Shown one piece after another: positions 1 through 5,974 of a DNA stretch of 8,825 bases. The DNA lies in contig JAEDFX010000094.1 in the NCBI GenBank assembly GCA_016297805.1, forward strand, positions 1 to 8,825, in the 5' to 3' direction. Made by a program: the position numbers and the translations under genes. Source of the stretch: Treponema sp. (GTDB taxonomy: Bacteria > Spirochaetota > Spirochaetia > Treponematales > Treponemataceae). The notes beneath the pieces are model-generated. The model did not search any database and was not told the DNA's origin. It saw only the letters and a program-made list of their open reading frames with translations. Position 1 is the stretch's first letter. Each line of letters opens with the position of its first letter.

Positions 1-624
1 GGCTTAAGTGGTGGTAAAGTTGTAGTTTATCCTCCAAAAGCATTTGGCGGAAAAGCTGATGAAAATATTATCGTTGGTAACGTTGCATTGTTCGGGGCAA
101 CTTCTGGTCAGGCATTTATCAACGGTGTGGCCGGTGAACGTTTTTGTGTTCGTAACTCAGGTGCTACAGTTGTTGCAGAAGGATGTGGAGATCACGGTCT
201 TGAATACATGACTGGCGGTACAGCAGTTATTCTGGGTACAACAGGTAAAAACCTTTGTGCCGGTATGAGCGGTGGAGTAGCTTACGTTCTTGATGAAAAA
301 CACGATTTGTACAAACGCTTGAACAAGGAACTTATTACAGTTTACGAACTGGAAGATGAAACAACAGTTGTTCGTACAAAAGCTCGTGCTGGTGAAACTC
401 CAGATGAATCAGTTCTTAAACAGCTTATTGAAAAACATGTTGCAGAAACTGGTTCAGAAAAAGGTAAGGCAATTCTTGCTGATTGGGCAAATTACAAGAA
501 GATGTTCAAGAAAATCATTCCAAATGACTACTTGAAGATTATGACTGAAATTGCAAATGAAGAAAACCACGGTTTGAATCATGATGATGCAGTTCTTGCA
601 GCTTTCAAGAAATGTACAGCTTAA
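1..624 (+). CDS. gltB: Glutamate synthase large (alpha) subunit, C-terminal part (5' truncated by window edge)
   Basis: The frame is open from base 1 to the TAA at 622-624, giving the last 207 residues of a protein that in this family is about 1,500 residues long. What remains is the GXGXG right-handed beta-helix domain, rich in regularly spaced glycines (GLSGG at the window start, then GATSGQA, GGTAVILGTTG, AGMSGG), followed by a helical tail containing the usual DW...MFKKIIPNDYLK segment. Glutamate synthase makes two glutamates from glutamine and 2-oxoglutarate in the cytoplasm. The glutaminase and FMN/Fe-S domains would lie upstream of the window. The beta-helix links the two active-site domains structurally. 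The TTG at 88 is internal and not a start. No terminator is visible after the stop, and the next gene has its own promoter. Whether this copy pairs with a small subunit cannot be seen. Confidence 0.93.
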   Translation, partial: GLSGGKVVVYPPKAFGGKADENIIVGNVALFGATSGQAFINGVAGERFCVRNSGATVVAEGCGDHGLEYMTGGTAVILGTTGKNLCAGMSGGVAYVLDEKHDLYKRLNKELITVYELEDETTVVRTKARAGETPDESVLKQLIEKHVAETGSEKGKAILADWANYKKMFKKIIPNDYLKIMTEIANEENHGLNHDDAVLAAFKKCTA

Positions 625-654
625 ATTTTTTGTAATAAATTCAACTTTCTACTA

Positions 655-683
655 TTGAATAGTGCAAGTAACACATTTATAAT
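655..683 (+). promoter_or_regulatory. Sigma-70-type promoter of the ABC importer operon
   Basis: The -35 hexamer TTGAAT (655-660) is separated by exactly 17 bases from a perfect -10 TATAAT (678-683). Transcription should start near 690, giving a 5' leader of about 30 bases that carries the GGAGG ribosome binding site at 706-710. The leader is too short to hold a T-box or riboswitch. A palindrome (651-663, ACTATT-G-AATAGT) overlaps the -35 element and could be an operator, but nothing identifies a regulator. Confidence 0.7.
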
Positions 684-721
684 TACTGTGTTTATTTTCA
701 ATATTGGAGGAAAAAAACAAA

Positions 722-1681
722 ATGAAAAAGATTATTGTTGCTGCTATGATGGCTGCTCTCTGTCTTACTGCAGTATCTGCTGCACCTAAAAAGGCAAAAA
801 AATCTAAGGAAAAGGTTCTTAAAATTGGTGTAATCCAGTTAGTAGAACACTCTGCACTCGATGCAAACTATAAGGGATTCGTAGACGGTCTTGCAGAAGC
901 AGGTTACGTTGATGGAAAAAACATCAAAATTGATTACCAGAATGCTCAGGGTGAACAGGCAAACTGTGTAACAATTGCTCAGAAACTTATCAATGATAAA
1001 GATGATTTGATTTTTGCTATTGCTACTCCAGCTGCTCAGGCTGTTGCTAACCTTACACAGGACATCCCAGTTCTTATTTCTTCTGTAACAGATCCAGAAT
1101 CTGCTAAACTCGTAAAATCAAACAACAAACCAGGTACAAACGTTTCTGGTACATCAGACCTTACACCATGTGCTGCTCAGATGGAACTTTTAAAGAAAAT
1201 CGTTCCAAGTGCAAAAACTGTTGGTATGCTTTTCTGCTCTAGCGAACAGAACTCTTACTTCCAGATTAAACTTGCAGAAGAAGCATGTGATAAACTTGGT
1301 CTTAAATATGTAGAAGCTACTGTTTCTAACTCAAACGAAATCCAGCAGGTTACTCAGTCACTCTGTGGAAAAGTTGATGTAATCTACTCTCCAACAGATA
1401 ACATGATTGCTGCAGGTATGGCTTTGGTTGCACAGGTTGCTAACGAAAATAAGATTCCTACAATCGTAGGTGAAGAAGGTATGGTTAATGCTGGTGGTTT
1501 GGCTACTTATGGTATTAACTACTACGAGCTTGGAAAACAGACAGCTAAAATGGCTGTAGAAATCTTGCGTGATGGTAAGAAACCAGCTGACATGCCAATC
1601 CAGTACTTGGATACATGTGACTTGAAGGTTAACGAAGATACAGCTAAAAAGCTCGGAATCACAATTCCTGCTAACCTCTAA
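722..1681 (+). CDS. ABC transporter solute-binding protein, TrpX-like (COG2984 / ABC_sub_bind family)
   Basis: This 319-residue exported protein would capture a solute in the periplasm for the permease and ATPase that follow. Residues 1-20 form a signal peptide: a KK basic start, a hydrophobic core, and a likely signal-peptidase-I cleavage after VSA. Cys14 lies inside the hydrophobic core and is not in a good lipobox. A lysine-rich linker follows, then a type-I periplasmic-binding fold beginning KIGVIQLVEHSALD, which is characteristic of this family. The start is the ATG at 722, 11 bases after GGAGG (706-710). An in-frame TTG at 704 overlaps that site and is not used. The gene ends with tandem stops (TAATAA). 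Characterised streptococcal relatives (TrpX) bind tryptophan or other aromatic amino acids, but many family members have unknown ligands, so the substrate here is open. The protein contains no tryptophan. Confidence 0.88.
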   Translation: MKKIIVAAMMAALCLTAVSAAPKKAKKSKEKVLKIGVIQLVEHSALDANYKGFVDGLAEAGYVDGKNIKIDYQNAQGEQANCVTIAQKLINDKDDLIFAIATPAAQAVANLTQDIPVLISSVTDPESAKLVKSNNKPGTNVSGTSDLTPCAAQMELLKKIVPSAKTVGMLFCSSEQNSYFQIKLAEEACDKLGLKYVEATVSNSNEIQQVTQSLCGKVDVIYSPTDNMIAAGMALVAQVANENKIPTIVGEEGMVNAGGLATYGINYYELGKQTAKMAVEILRDGKKPADMPIQYLDTCDLKVNEDTAKKLGITIPANL

Positions 1682-1711
1682 TAATATAGAAAAATTATTA
1701 TAAATTTTCTG

Positions 1712-1748
1712 AAAAAGAGATTGTTGTAATCAACAATCTCTTTTTTTT
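1712..1748 (+). terminator. Rho-independent terminator or attenuator between binding protein and permease genes
   Basis: A 10-bp perfect stem, GAGATTGTTG (1717-1726) and CAACAATCTC (1731-1740), encloses a TAAT loop. Eight T follow (1741-1748), and an A-run in front (1712-1716) can extend the stem. It lies inside the operon, so it probably ends most transcripts after the binding-protein gene. That would give more binding protein than membrane components, and would also stabilise the upstream mRNA 3' end. Confidence 0.88.
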
Positions 1749-1758
1749 GTGTTATAAT
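1730..1758 (+). promoter_or_regulatory. Possible internal promoter for permease and ATPase genes
   Basis: A perfect TATAAT (1753-1758) sits just after the terminator T-run. Seventeen bases upstream is TCAACA (1730-1735), which matches four of six positions of the -35 consensus and is part of the terminator's right stem. If active, it would re-initiate transcription about 30 bases before the permease start. The -10 is good and the -35 is weak. In such AT-rich DNA a chance match is quite possible. Confidence 0.35.
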
Positions 1759-1793
1759 TATAAATCATTTTTTAAAAAATATTGGAGATATAA

Positions 1794-2783
1794 ATGCCAG
1801 TTTTATATGCAATGGAAGGTGCCGTTTCTCAAGGAGTTCTCTGGGGACTGATGACATTGGGAGTTTATCTGACTTTCAGAATTCTTAATGTTGCTGATAT
1901 GACAGTTGATGGAAGCTTTGCTGCCGGTGGTGCAGTTTCAGCCGTTCTTATAGTAAAAGGAATGGATCCTGCTTTGACTTTGCTTTTTGTTTTTGTTGTG
2001 GGAACAATTTGTGGTTTAATTACAGGTTTTATGAATACAAAGCTTAGAATCAATATTCTTCTTGCAAGTATTTTGACACAGATTGCTTTGTATTCTATTA
2101 ATATCCGAATTATGGGTAGAGCAAATACTCCACTTTTAGGCTCAGAAACAATGATGTCTAAGCTAAAGGCGTTTACTGGTGGAAACATCAGTACAACAAC
2201 AAGTTCACTTTTTATTGGTTTGATTGTTATTGTTATCATAATTGCTTTGATGTACTGGTTCTTTGGCACTGAATATGGTAGTGCAATTCGTGCTACAGGT
2301 AGTAATGAACATATGGTTCGTGCCATGGGTATTAATACAGATACAACAAAAATCGTTGGTCTGATGATTTCTAACGGTATGGTTGCAATGTCTGGTGCAT
2401 TGGTTGCTCAGAGTCAAGGATACGCTGATGTTGGTATGGGAACTGGTACAATCGTAGTAGGACTTGCTTCAATCATCATTGGAGAAGTTATTTTTGGTGC
2501 CCGCTTTGGTATGTGGTGGACTTTAATCAGCGTTGTATTTGGTTCAATCATTTATCGTATTGTAATTGCAATCGTTCTTCAGCTGGGACTCAAATCTACA
2601 GACTTGAAGCTGCTTACTGCTTTAATCGTTGCAATTTCACTTTCAGTTCCTGTATTTAAAGAAAAAATAGACAGAAGAAGAAGGGCTTATAAAGGTCCTT
2701 CTAATGAAGTAGATACAAGTCATAATTCAGATGAATATAAGCGTTCTGTAGAAACTATCAGCGATTCAGAAGCTGTTAAATAG
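1794..2783 (+). CDS. ABC transporter permease, TrpY-like (COG4120, BPD_transp_2 / LivH-like)
   Basis: This 329-residue inner-membrane protein forms the translocation path of the importer. About nine hydrophobic segments are visible, roughly at residues 8-30, 42-56, 60-80, 88-104, 138-157, 187-205, 218-238, 241-263 and 270-287. The loop GSAIRATGSNEHMVRAMGIN (162-181) is the cytoplasmic coupling element typical of the LivH/RbsC-type permease family and would touch the ATPase. The N-terminal segment with FRILNVADMTVDGSFAAGG is characteristic of this uncharacterised-importer subfamily. After residue 288 there is a charged, probably disordered tail of about 40 residues (KIDRRRR, then acidic and serine-rich). 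The ribosome binding site GGAGA (1784-1788) precedes the ATG by five bases. A single permease gene implies a homodimer. Confidence 0.87.
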   Translation: MPVLYAMEGAVSQGVLWGLMTLGVYLTFRILNVADMTVDGSFAAGGAVSAVLIVKGMDPALTLLFVFVVGTICGLITGFMNTKLRINILLASILTQIALYSINIRIMGRANTPLLGSETMMSKLKAFTGGNISTTTSSLFIGLIVIVIIIALMYWFFGTEYGSAIRATGSNEHMVRAMGINTDTTKIVGLMISNGMVAMSGALVAQSQGYADVGMGTGTIVVGLASIIIGEVIFGARFGMWWTLISVVFGSIIYRIVIAIVLQLGLKSTDLKLLTALIVAISLSVPVFKEKIDRRRRAYKGPSNEVDTSHNSDEYKRSVETISDSEAVK

Positions 2784-2798
2784 GATTGGAGGTTCGAT

Positions 2799-3590
2799 AT
2801 GTCTACAATGTTAAAACTTACAAATATCACAAAAACTTTTAATCCTGGAACTGTAACAGAAAAAAAAGCTTTGCGTGGAATCGATCTTGAATTGGAAGAT
2901 GGTGATTTTGTTACTGTAATCGGTGGAAACGGTGCGGGAAAATCTACACTTTTGAATCTTATTGCTGGTGTTCATTATACAGATACAGGTTCAATTACTT
3001 TGGATGGTGTTGATTTGACAGGAAAACCTGAACATTACAGAGCTCAGTTCTTAGGCCGCGTTTTCCAGGATCCTATGATGGGTACCGCCGCTAATATGGA
3101 AATTGAAGAAAATCTTGCAATGGCAATGCGTCGTGGTAAAAAACGTGGTCTTGCATGGCATATTAAAGACGAAGAACGTGATTTGTACCGCGAAAAACTT
3201 GCTTTGCTGGACTTAGGTTTGGATAAGCGTATGAATGCAAAAGTTGGTTTGCTTTCTGGAGGTCAGCGTCAGGCTTTGACTTTGTTGATGGCAACTTTGC
3301 AGAAGCCAAAGATACTTCTTTTGGACGAACATACTGCTGCTTTGGACCCAAAAACTGCAAAAAAAGTTCTTGAGCTTACAGAAGAATTTGTAACAAAAGA
3401 TAAGCTTACAACTTTCATGGTAACCCACAATATGAAAGACGCAATTCGTTACGGAAACCGTCTTATCATGATGATGGACGGAAAAGTCGTTTACGATGTT
3501 CGGGGCGAAGAAAAGAAAAATCTTACAGTAGAAGATTTGCTGGCTAAGTTCAGTATTTCTGGCGTTGTAAGCGATAAGCTTTTAGGATAA
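2799..3590 (+). CDS. ABC transporter ATP-binding protein, TrpZ-like (COG1101)
   Basis: This 263-residue ATPase powers the importer from the cytoplasmic face. All nucleotide-binding motifs are present and look intact: Walker A GGNGAGKST (42-50), Q-loop Gln90 in VFQDP, signature LSGGQ (152-156), Walker B ILLLDE (172-177), D-loop ALD (181-183) and the switch histidine His210 in VTHN. Walker B is followed by HTAALDP where many ABC proteins have PTAALDP; I recall this variant as common in the COG1101 family. The ATG at 2799 follows GGAGG (2788-2792) by six bases, and the gene begins 15 bases after the permease stop, so the two are co-transcribed. The substrate specificity of the system is set by the binding protein. 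Confidence 0.93.
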   Translation: MSTMLKLTNITKTFNPGTVTEKKALRGIDLELEDGDFVTVIGGNGAGKSTLLNLIAGVHYTDTGSITLDGVDLTGKPEHYRAQFLGRVFQDPMMGTAANMEIEENLAMAMRRGKKRGLAWHIKDEERDLYREKLALLDLGLDKRMNAKVGLLSGGQRQALTLLMATLQKPKILLLDEHTAALDPKTAKKVLELTEEFVTKDKLTTFMVTHNMKDAIRYGNRLIMMMDGKVVYDVRGEEKKNLTVEDLLAKFSISGVVSDKLLG

Positions 3591-3599
3591 TATGTAGGG

Positions 3600-3624
3600 C
3601 CGACCTTATAAGGGTCGGTTTTTT
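3600..3624 (+). terminator. Rho-independent terminator of the ABC importer operon
   Basis: An 8-bp stem pairs CCGACCTT (3600-3607) with AGGGTCGG (3611-3618), with one G-T wobble and an ATA loop, followed by six T (3619-3624). It starts nine bases after the ATPase stop codon. On the minus strand the hairpin follows the end of the bioB remnant but has no T-run on that side, so it should work well only for the plus-strand operon. Confidence 0.9.
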
Positions 3625-3832
3625 ATTTTGTAGCATCCAATCCCATTTTTTCAAATAATTCCAAATCACCTTTGATTGTAGTTCCGCTGGTTGTGAGCAT
3701 GTTTCCTGTGATTGTGCCATTTGCACATTTACAGAGTTCATTCAAATCACAAGTTGTAAAAATAGAAAAATCATCATTTTTTGTAATCTGGTAACCGGCT
3801 AAAACTTTTTTTTTTAATTCTGAAATACTCAT
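3623..3832 (-). pseudogene. bioB: Biotin synthase remnant: N- and C-terminal ends joined by an in-frame internal deletion
   Basis: This 69-codon minus-strand frame reads as both ends of biotin synthase with the middle missing. Residues 1-38 (ISELKKKVLAGYQITK ... DLNELCKCAN) resemble the BioB N-terminus, which precedes the iron-sulphur site. Residues 37-69 (ANGTITGNMLTTSGT ... GDLELFEKMGLD) resemble the BioB C-terminus; the E. coli counterpart has AGAN ... LLTT ... KDLQLFRKLGL. The junction falls around Ala37-Asn38 (3719-3724), where both ends have an Ala-Asn pair. The CxxxCxxC cluster motif and the whole TIM barrel, about 250 residues, are absent, so it cannot make biotin. The start is intact: ATG at 3832 with GAGGA four bases upstream (3837-3841), and no stop interrupts the frame. 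A run of ten A lies in codons 6-9. The gene is divergent from bioY across a BirA operator. The homology is from memory of the family, not from a search. Confidence 0.72.
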
Positions 3833-3850
3833 ACTGTCCTCGTGAGGTTT

Positions 3851-3879
3851 AAAATAAGGATATTTTCAAAAGAATTCAA
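3851..3879 (-). promoter_or_regulatory. Weak candidate promoter for the bioB remnant
   Basis: On the minus strand, TTGAAT (3879-3874) and TATTTT (3856-3851) are 17 bases apart, 19 bases before the start codon at 3832. The -35 is good and the -10 is mediocre. It lies just outside the BirA operator, so repression would be by neighbouring binding rather than by full overlap. Other AT-rich -10-like sequences nearby make this uncertain. Confidence 0.3.
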
Positions 3880-3880
3880 G

Positions 3881-3916
3881 ATTGTAAACCTATAAATTTG
3901 ACTAAAAGTTTACAAT
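3881..3916. promoter_or_regulatory. BirA operator (biotin repressor box) between bioB remnant and bioY
   Basis: ATTGTAAAC (3881-3889) and GTTTACAAT (3908-3916) form a perfect 9-bp inverted repeat with an 18-base centre. Framed as the known bacterial BirA consensus, TTGTAAACC - spacer - GGTTTACAA, the left half (3882-3890) matches at all nine positions and the right half (3907-3915) at eight, with a 16-base spacer. The site covers the -35 element and spacer of the bioY promoter, so biotinyl-AMP-bound BirA dimer should block bioYMN transcription. The layout, one operator shared by divergent bio genes, parallels the E. coli bioA/bioB operator. A BirA with a DNA-binding domain is encoded at 6183-7232. 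Confidence 0.9.
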
Positions 3917-3926
3917 ATGATATTGT
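3898..3926 (+). promoter_or_regulatory. Promoter of bioY-bioM-bioN, embedded in the BirA operator
   Basis: TTGACT (3898-3903, five of six consensus positions) is followed after 17 bases by TATTGT (3921-3926, four of six). Transcription would then start near 3933, about three bases before the bioY ATG at 3936. An alternative -10, TATGAT (3916-3921), scores better but has no properly spaced -35. It would also place the start fewer than ten bases before the ATG. Either way the leader is extremely short. Confidence 0.55.
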
Positions 3927-3935
3927 CCAATCAAT

Positions 3936-4532
3936 ATGAAAAATAAAACAATTTTGAATGTAACTTTTATTGCGTTGTTTGCGGCAATCGTCTGTATTGG
4001 CTGCTTTTTAAAAATTCCAATCGGTCCTATTCCAATTGTTTTGCAGAACGGTCTTTGCGTTTTGACAGGCGTTCTTATGGGAAGCTTTTTAGGTGGTGCA
4101 CCAACTGCTTTGTTCCTGGTTGCAGGTTTAATCGGCCTTCCAGTTTATTCTGGCGGTACTAGCGGTGTTGCTGTTTGGGCAGGTCCTACTGGTGGATTCT
4201 TGCCAGGTTATCTTCTTGGTGCAATTGTTGCTGGATTCATTGCAGGTCGTCCATCTGTAGAAGAAAAGAAATTCAACTGGAAGGTTTTGGTTCGTCTGAT
4301 TGTTGCAGTTTTTGCCGGAATGGTAGTTTTGTACTTCCCTGGAGTATGGCATTTCTCTCGCTGGGCACAGAAGGCGGGAAAAATTGCTGAAGGTATATCA
4401 GCTTTGTCATACACAATGCGTGCCTGCGTAATTCCTTACATTCCTGGTGATGTTGTAAAGGCTGTGGTTTCTATTCTTGTAGCCTTGAAGGTTCGCCCAA
4501 TTCTTGCACAATATTTGTATTCAGATAAATAA
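3936..4532 (+). CDS. bioY: BioY, substrate-binding (S) component of ECF biotin importer
   Basis: This 198-residue integral membrane protein binds biotin with high affinity and delivers it to the BioM/BioN energising module. BioY family marks are clear: IPIGPIPIVLQN (27-38) after the first membrane segment, the glycine-rich stretch LPVYSGGTSGVAVWAGPTGG (68-87) followed by FLPGYLLGAIVAGF, and IPYIPGDVVKA (166-176) before the last segment. About six hydrophobic segments fit the family fold and the length is typical. It is the first gene of bioYMN, with the next gene 14 bases downstream. The BirA operator and overlapping promoter lie immediately upstream, so expression should rise when biotin is scarce. 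No Shine-Dalgarno sequence precedes the ATG (the upstream bases are TGTCCAATCAAT), which fits leaderless translation. No better downstream start is visible. Confidence 0.95.
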   Translation: MKNKTILNVTFIALFAAIVCIGCFLKIPIGPIPIVLQNGLCVLTGVLMGSFLGGAPTALFLVAGLIGLPVYSGGTSGVAVWAGPTGGFLPGYLLGAIVAGFIAGRPSVEEKKFNWKVLVRLIVAVFAGMVVLYFPGVWHFSRWAQKAGKIAEGISALSYTMRACVIPYIPGDVVKAVVSILVALKVRPILAQYLYSDK

Positions 4533-4546
4533 AAGAGGAAAACACT

Positions 4547-5278
4547 TTGATTAAAATACAGAACGTTACAAAATCATTTAAAACTTACGATAGTGTAAAA
4601 CTGGCATTGAAAAATGTATCTCTTGAAATTCCTGATGGCCAGTGCGTTGTGATTGGTGGCGAAAACGGTTCTGGAAAAAGTGTTTTGATGAGTATAATTT
4701 CTGGCCTGGAGGATTCTTTCTCGGGCCAGGTTGAATGCCTTGATGCTGCCGGCAAAAAGGTTCGAGCAGGTCTTGTTTTTCAGGATGCGGAAACTCAGAT
4801 TCTTGGTGAAACTCCTAAGGAAGATATTGCCTTTGGTCCAAAAAATCTGGGATGGAAGCAGGAACAGGTTGATGAAGCCGTTGCCCTTGCTCTGGAAAAA
4901 ACAGGTCTTACCGAAAAAGCTGATTTTCCTGCACGATTTTTGTCTGGCGGGGAAAAGCGTCGTCTTGCTGTAGCTTGTATGATTGCCATGAATCTTCCTA
5001 TTATCATTCTGGATGAGCCTTACGCAAACCTTGATTATGTTGGTGTAAAACAGGTGAATGCTCTGATTCGGCAGCTTAAGGATGAAGGGAAAACTGTTTT
5101 GATTCTTTCCCACGAAATTGAAAAATGTCTTGGTCTTGCAGATAAGTTTGTGGTTCTGTTTCGTGGTGAAAAGGTTTTTGAAGGTTCAGCAGAGGAGGGC
5201 TTGCAGCAGGATTTGGAACAGTGGAATATTAGAAATCCGCTGGTGAGCTACAAGGGCGTACAGGATTTTGTGTGGTAG
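4547..5278 (+). CDS. bioM: BioM, ATPase (EcfA-type) of ECF biotin importer
   Basis: This 243-residue ATPase drives biotin uptake with BioN and BioY. Motifs in order are Walker A GENGSGKS (38-45), Q-loop Gln79 within VFQDAETQILGETPKEDIAFG, signature LSGGE (132-136), Walker B IIILDE (152-157), D-loop NLD (161-163) and switch His189 in LSHE. The acidic, glutamine-containing Q-loop segment and IAFGPKNLG are hallmarks of ECF-type ATPases rather than classical importers. The start codon is TTG (4547), supported by GAGG at 4535-4538 eight bases upstream; translation from it gives the expected IKIQNVTKSF opening. Only one ATPase gene is present, so the module should be a dedicated BioM homodimer, as in known BioMNY systems. 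BioN begins nine bases after the stop. Confidence 0.93.
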   Translation: MIKIQNVTKSFKTYDSVKLALKNVSLEIPDGQCVVIGGENGSGKSVLMSIISGLEDSFSGQVECLDAAGKKVRAGLVFQDAETQILGETPKEDIAFGPKNLGWKQEQVDEAVALALEKTGLTEKADFPARFLSGGEKRRLAVACMIAMNLPIIILDEPYANLDYVGVKQVNALIRQLKDEGKTVLILSHEIEKCLGLADKFVVLFRGEKVFEGSAEEGLQQDLEQWNIRNPLVSYKGVQDFVW

Positions 5279-5287
5279 GCTGTTGGA

Positions 5288-5917
5288 ATGTCTAAATCTT
5301 ATTCAATGTTCTCGTATAAAAAAGGTTCCTCATTTTTGCACAGATGTCCTGCCTGGATAAAAATTCTTTTTGTTCCTGTCATCAATATTCTGTTTTTATT
5401 TCTGCCAGTTTATTGGGCTCTTGGATTGATTGCAGTTCAATTTACTATTGCCTGCTGTCTGCATTTTACAATCAGAGAACAGTTGTGTGATTTGAAACCG
5501 GTTATTTATTTTGTAATTTTGTTCATTTTTGCAGATTTGTTGAGTCTGATTGGTTCGGGAAAATCTTTTTCTGATGTGTTCAACTGGGAAAATCAAAAGG
5601 GCAGCCTTGAAAGTTTTGTAACAATTTTTGCTGTTTTACAGAGTGCATCATTAATGTTCAAAACTTCCACCAGTCTTGAAATGCGGGATGGAATTGCAAA
5701 ACTTTTCGGCCAGAAATCAGCCTTTACAAATGCTCTTTTTATGTTTTTGAACTTCATTCCAATGGTTTCAAGACTCTGGGAACAGTCAAAAAGAGCGTGG
5801 ATTGCTCGCGGCGGTAAACAAAATATAAAAATGTATATTACCCTGCTGCCGATCTTATTTTCCGTGGGAATGAAAAAAGCCTACAATGGGGCACGGGCGA
5901 TGAGTATAAGAATATAA
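5288..5917 (+). CDS. bioN: BioN, transmembrane coupling (EcfT) component of ECF biotin importer
   Basis: This 209-residue membrane protein couples ATP hydrolysis by BioM to movement of BioY. The C-terminal half carries the two short coupling motifs expected of EcfT proteins: AWIARGG with Ala-Arg-Gly at 173-175, and GARAMSIR with Ala-Arg-Ala at 202-204, both preceded by helices predicted to lie along the cytoplasmic face. Hydrophobic segments occur near residues 24-60, 70-90 and 183-196. The Phe-Xaa-Pro segment FLNFIPMVSRLWEQ before the first motif is also typical. The ATG at 5288 has only a weak AGG (5277-5279) upstream, overlapping the bioM stop, so translation is probably coupled to bioM. 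The two genes share a reading frame, separated by TAG plus three codons. Confidence 0.9.
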   Translation: MSKSYSMFSYKKGSSFLHRCPAWIKILFVPVINILFLFLPVYWALGLIAVQFTIACCLHFTIREQLCDLKPVIYFVILFIFADLLSLIGSGKSFSDVFNWENQKGSLESFVTIFAVLQSASLMFKTSTSLEMRDGIAKLFGQKSAFTNALFMFLNFIPMVSRLWEQSKRAWIARGGKQNIKMYITLLPILFSVGMKKAYNGARAMSIRI

Positions 5918-5953
5918 ATCCTCGGGTCAAGCTAGAGGATGAAATGTCATTTC
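5918..5953. repeat. Two adjacent small inverted repeats after bioN
   Basis: ATCCTC (5918-5923) pairs with GAGGAT (5935-5940) around an 11-base loop, directly after the bioN stop codon. GAAATG (5941-5946) then pairs with CATTTC (5948-5953) around a single T. The second is too tight to fold as drawn and would open its inner pairs. No T-run follows on either strand, so this is at best a weak or rho-assisted transcript end between the convergent bioYMN and birA-slyX units. Confidence 0.35.
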
Positions 5954-5974
5954 ACGATTTGATTGGTGAATCTA

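Noticed and set aside
670..692. AACACA...TGTGTT hairpin after gltB as a terminator
   Set aside because: Only a 6-bp AT-rich stem with an 11-base loop and no proper T-run. It overlaps the -10 of a much better promoter match.
704..721. Upstream TTG start for the binding-protein gene, adding six residues
   Set aside because: The TTG overlaps the GGAGG ribosome binding site, and the ATG at 722 gives a normal signal peptide beginning MKK.
1865..2326. 153-codon minus-strand frame inside the permease gene
   Set aside because: Hydrophobic antisense mirror of a transmembrane protein, with a clear gene on the plus strand.
4574..5113. 179-codon open frame antisense to bioM
   Set aside because: The opposite strand encodes an ABC ATPase with every motif intact; the antisense translation has no recognisable pattern and is rich in Ser, Lys and Asn as expected for a shadow.
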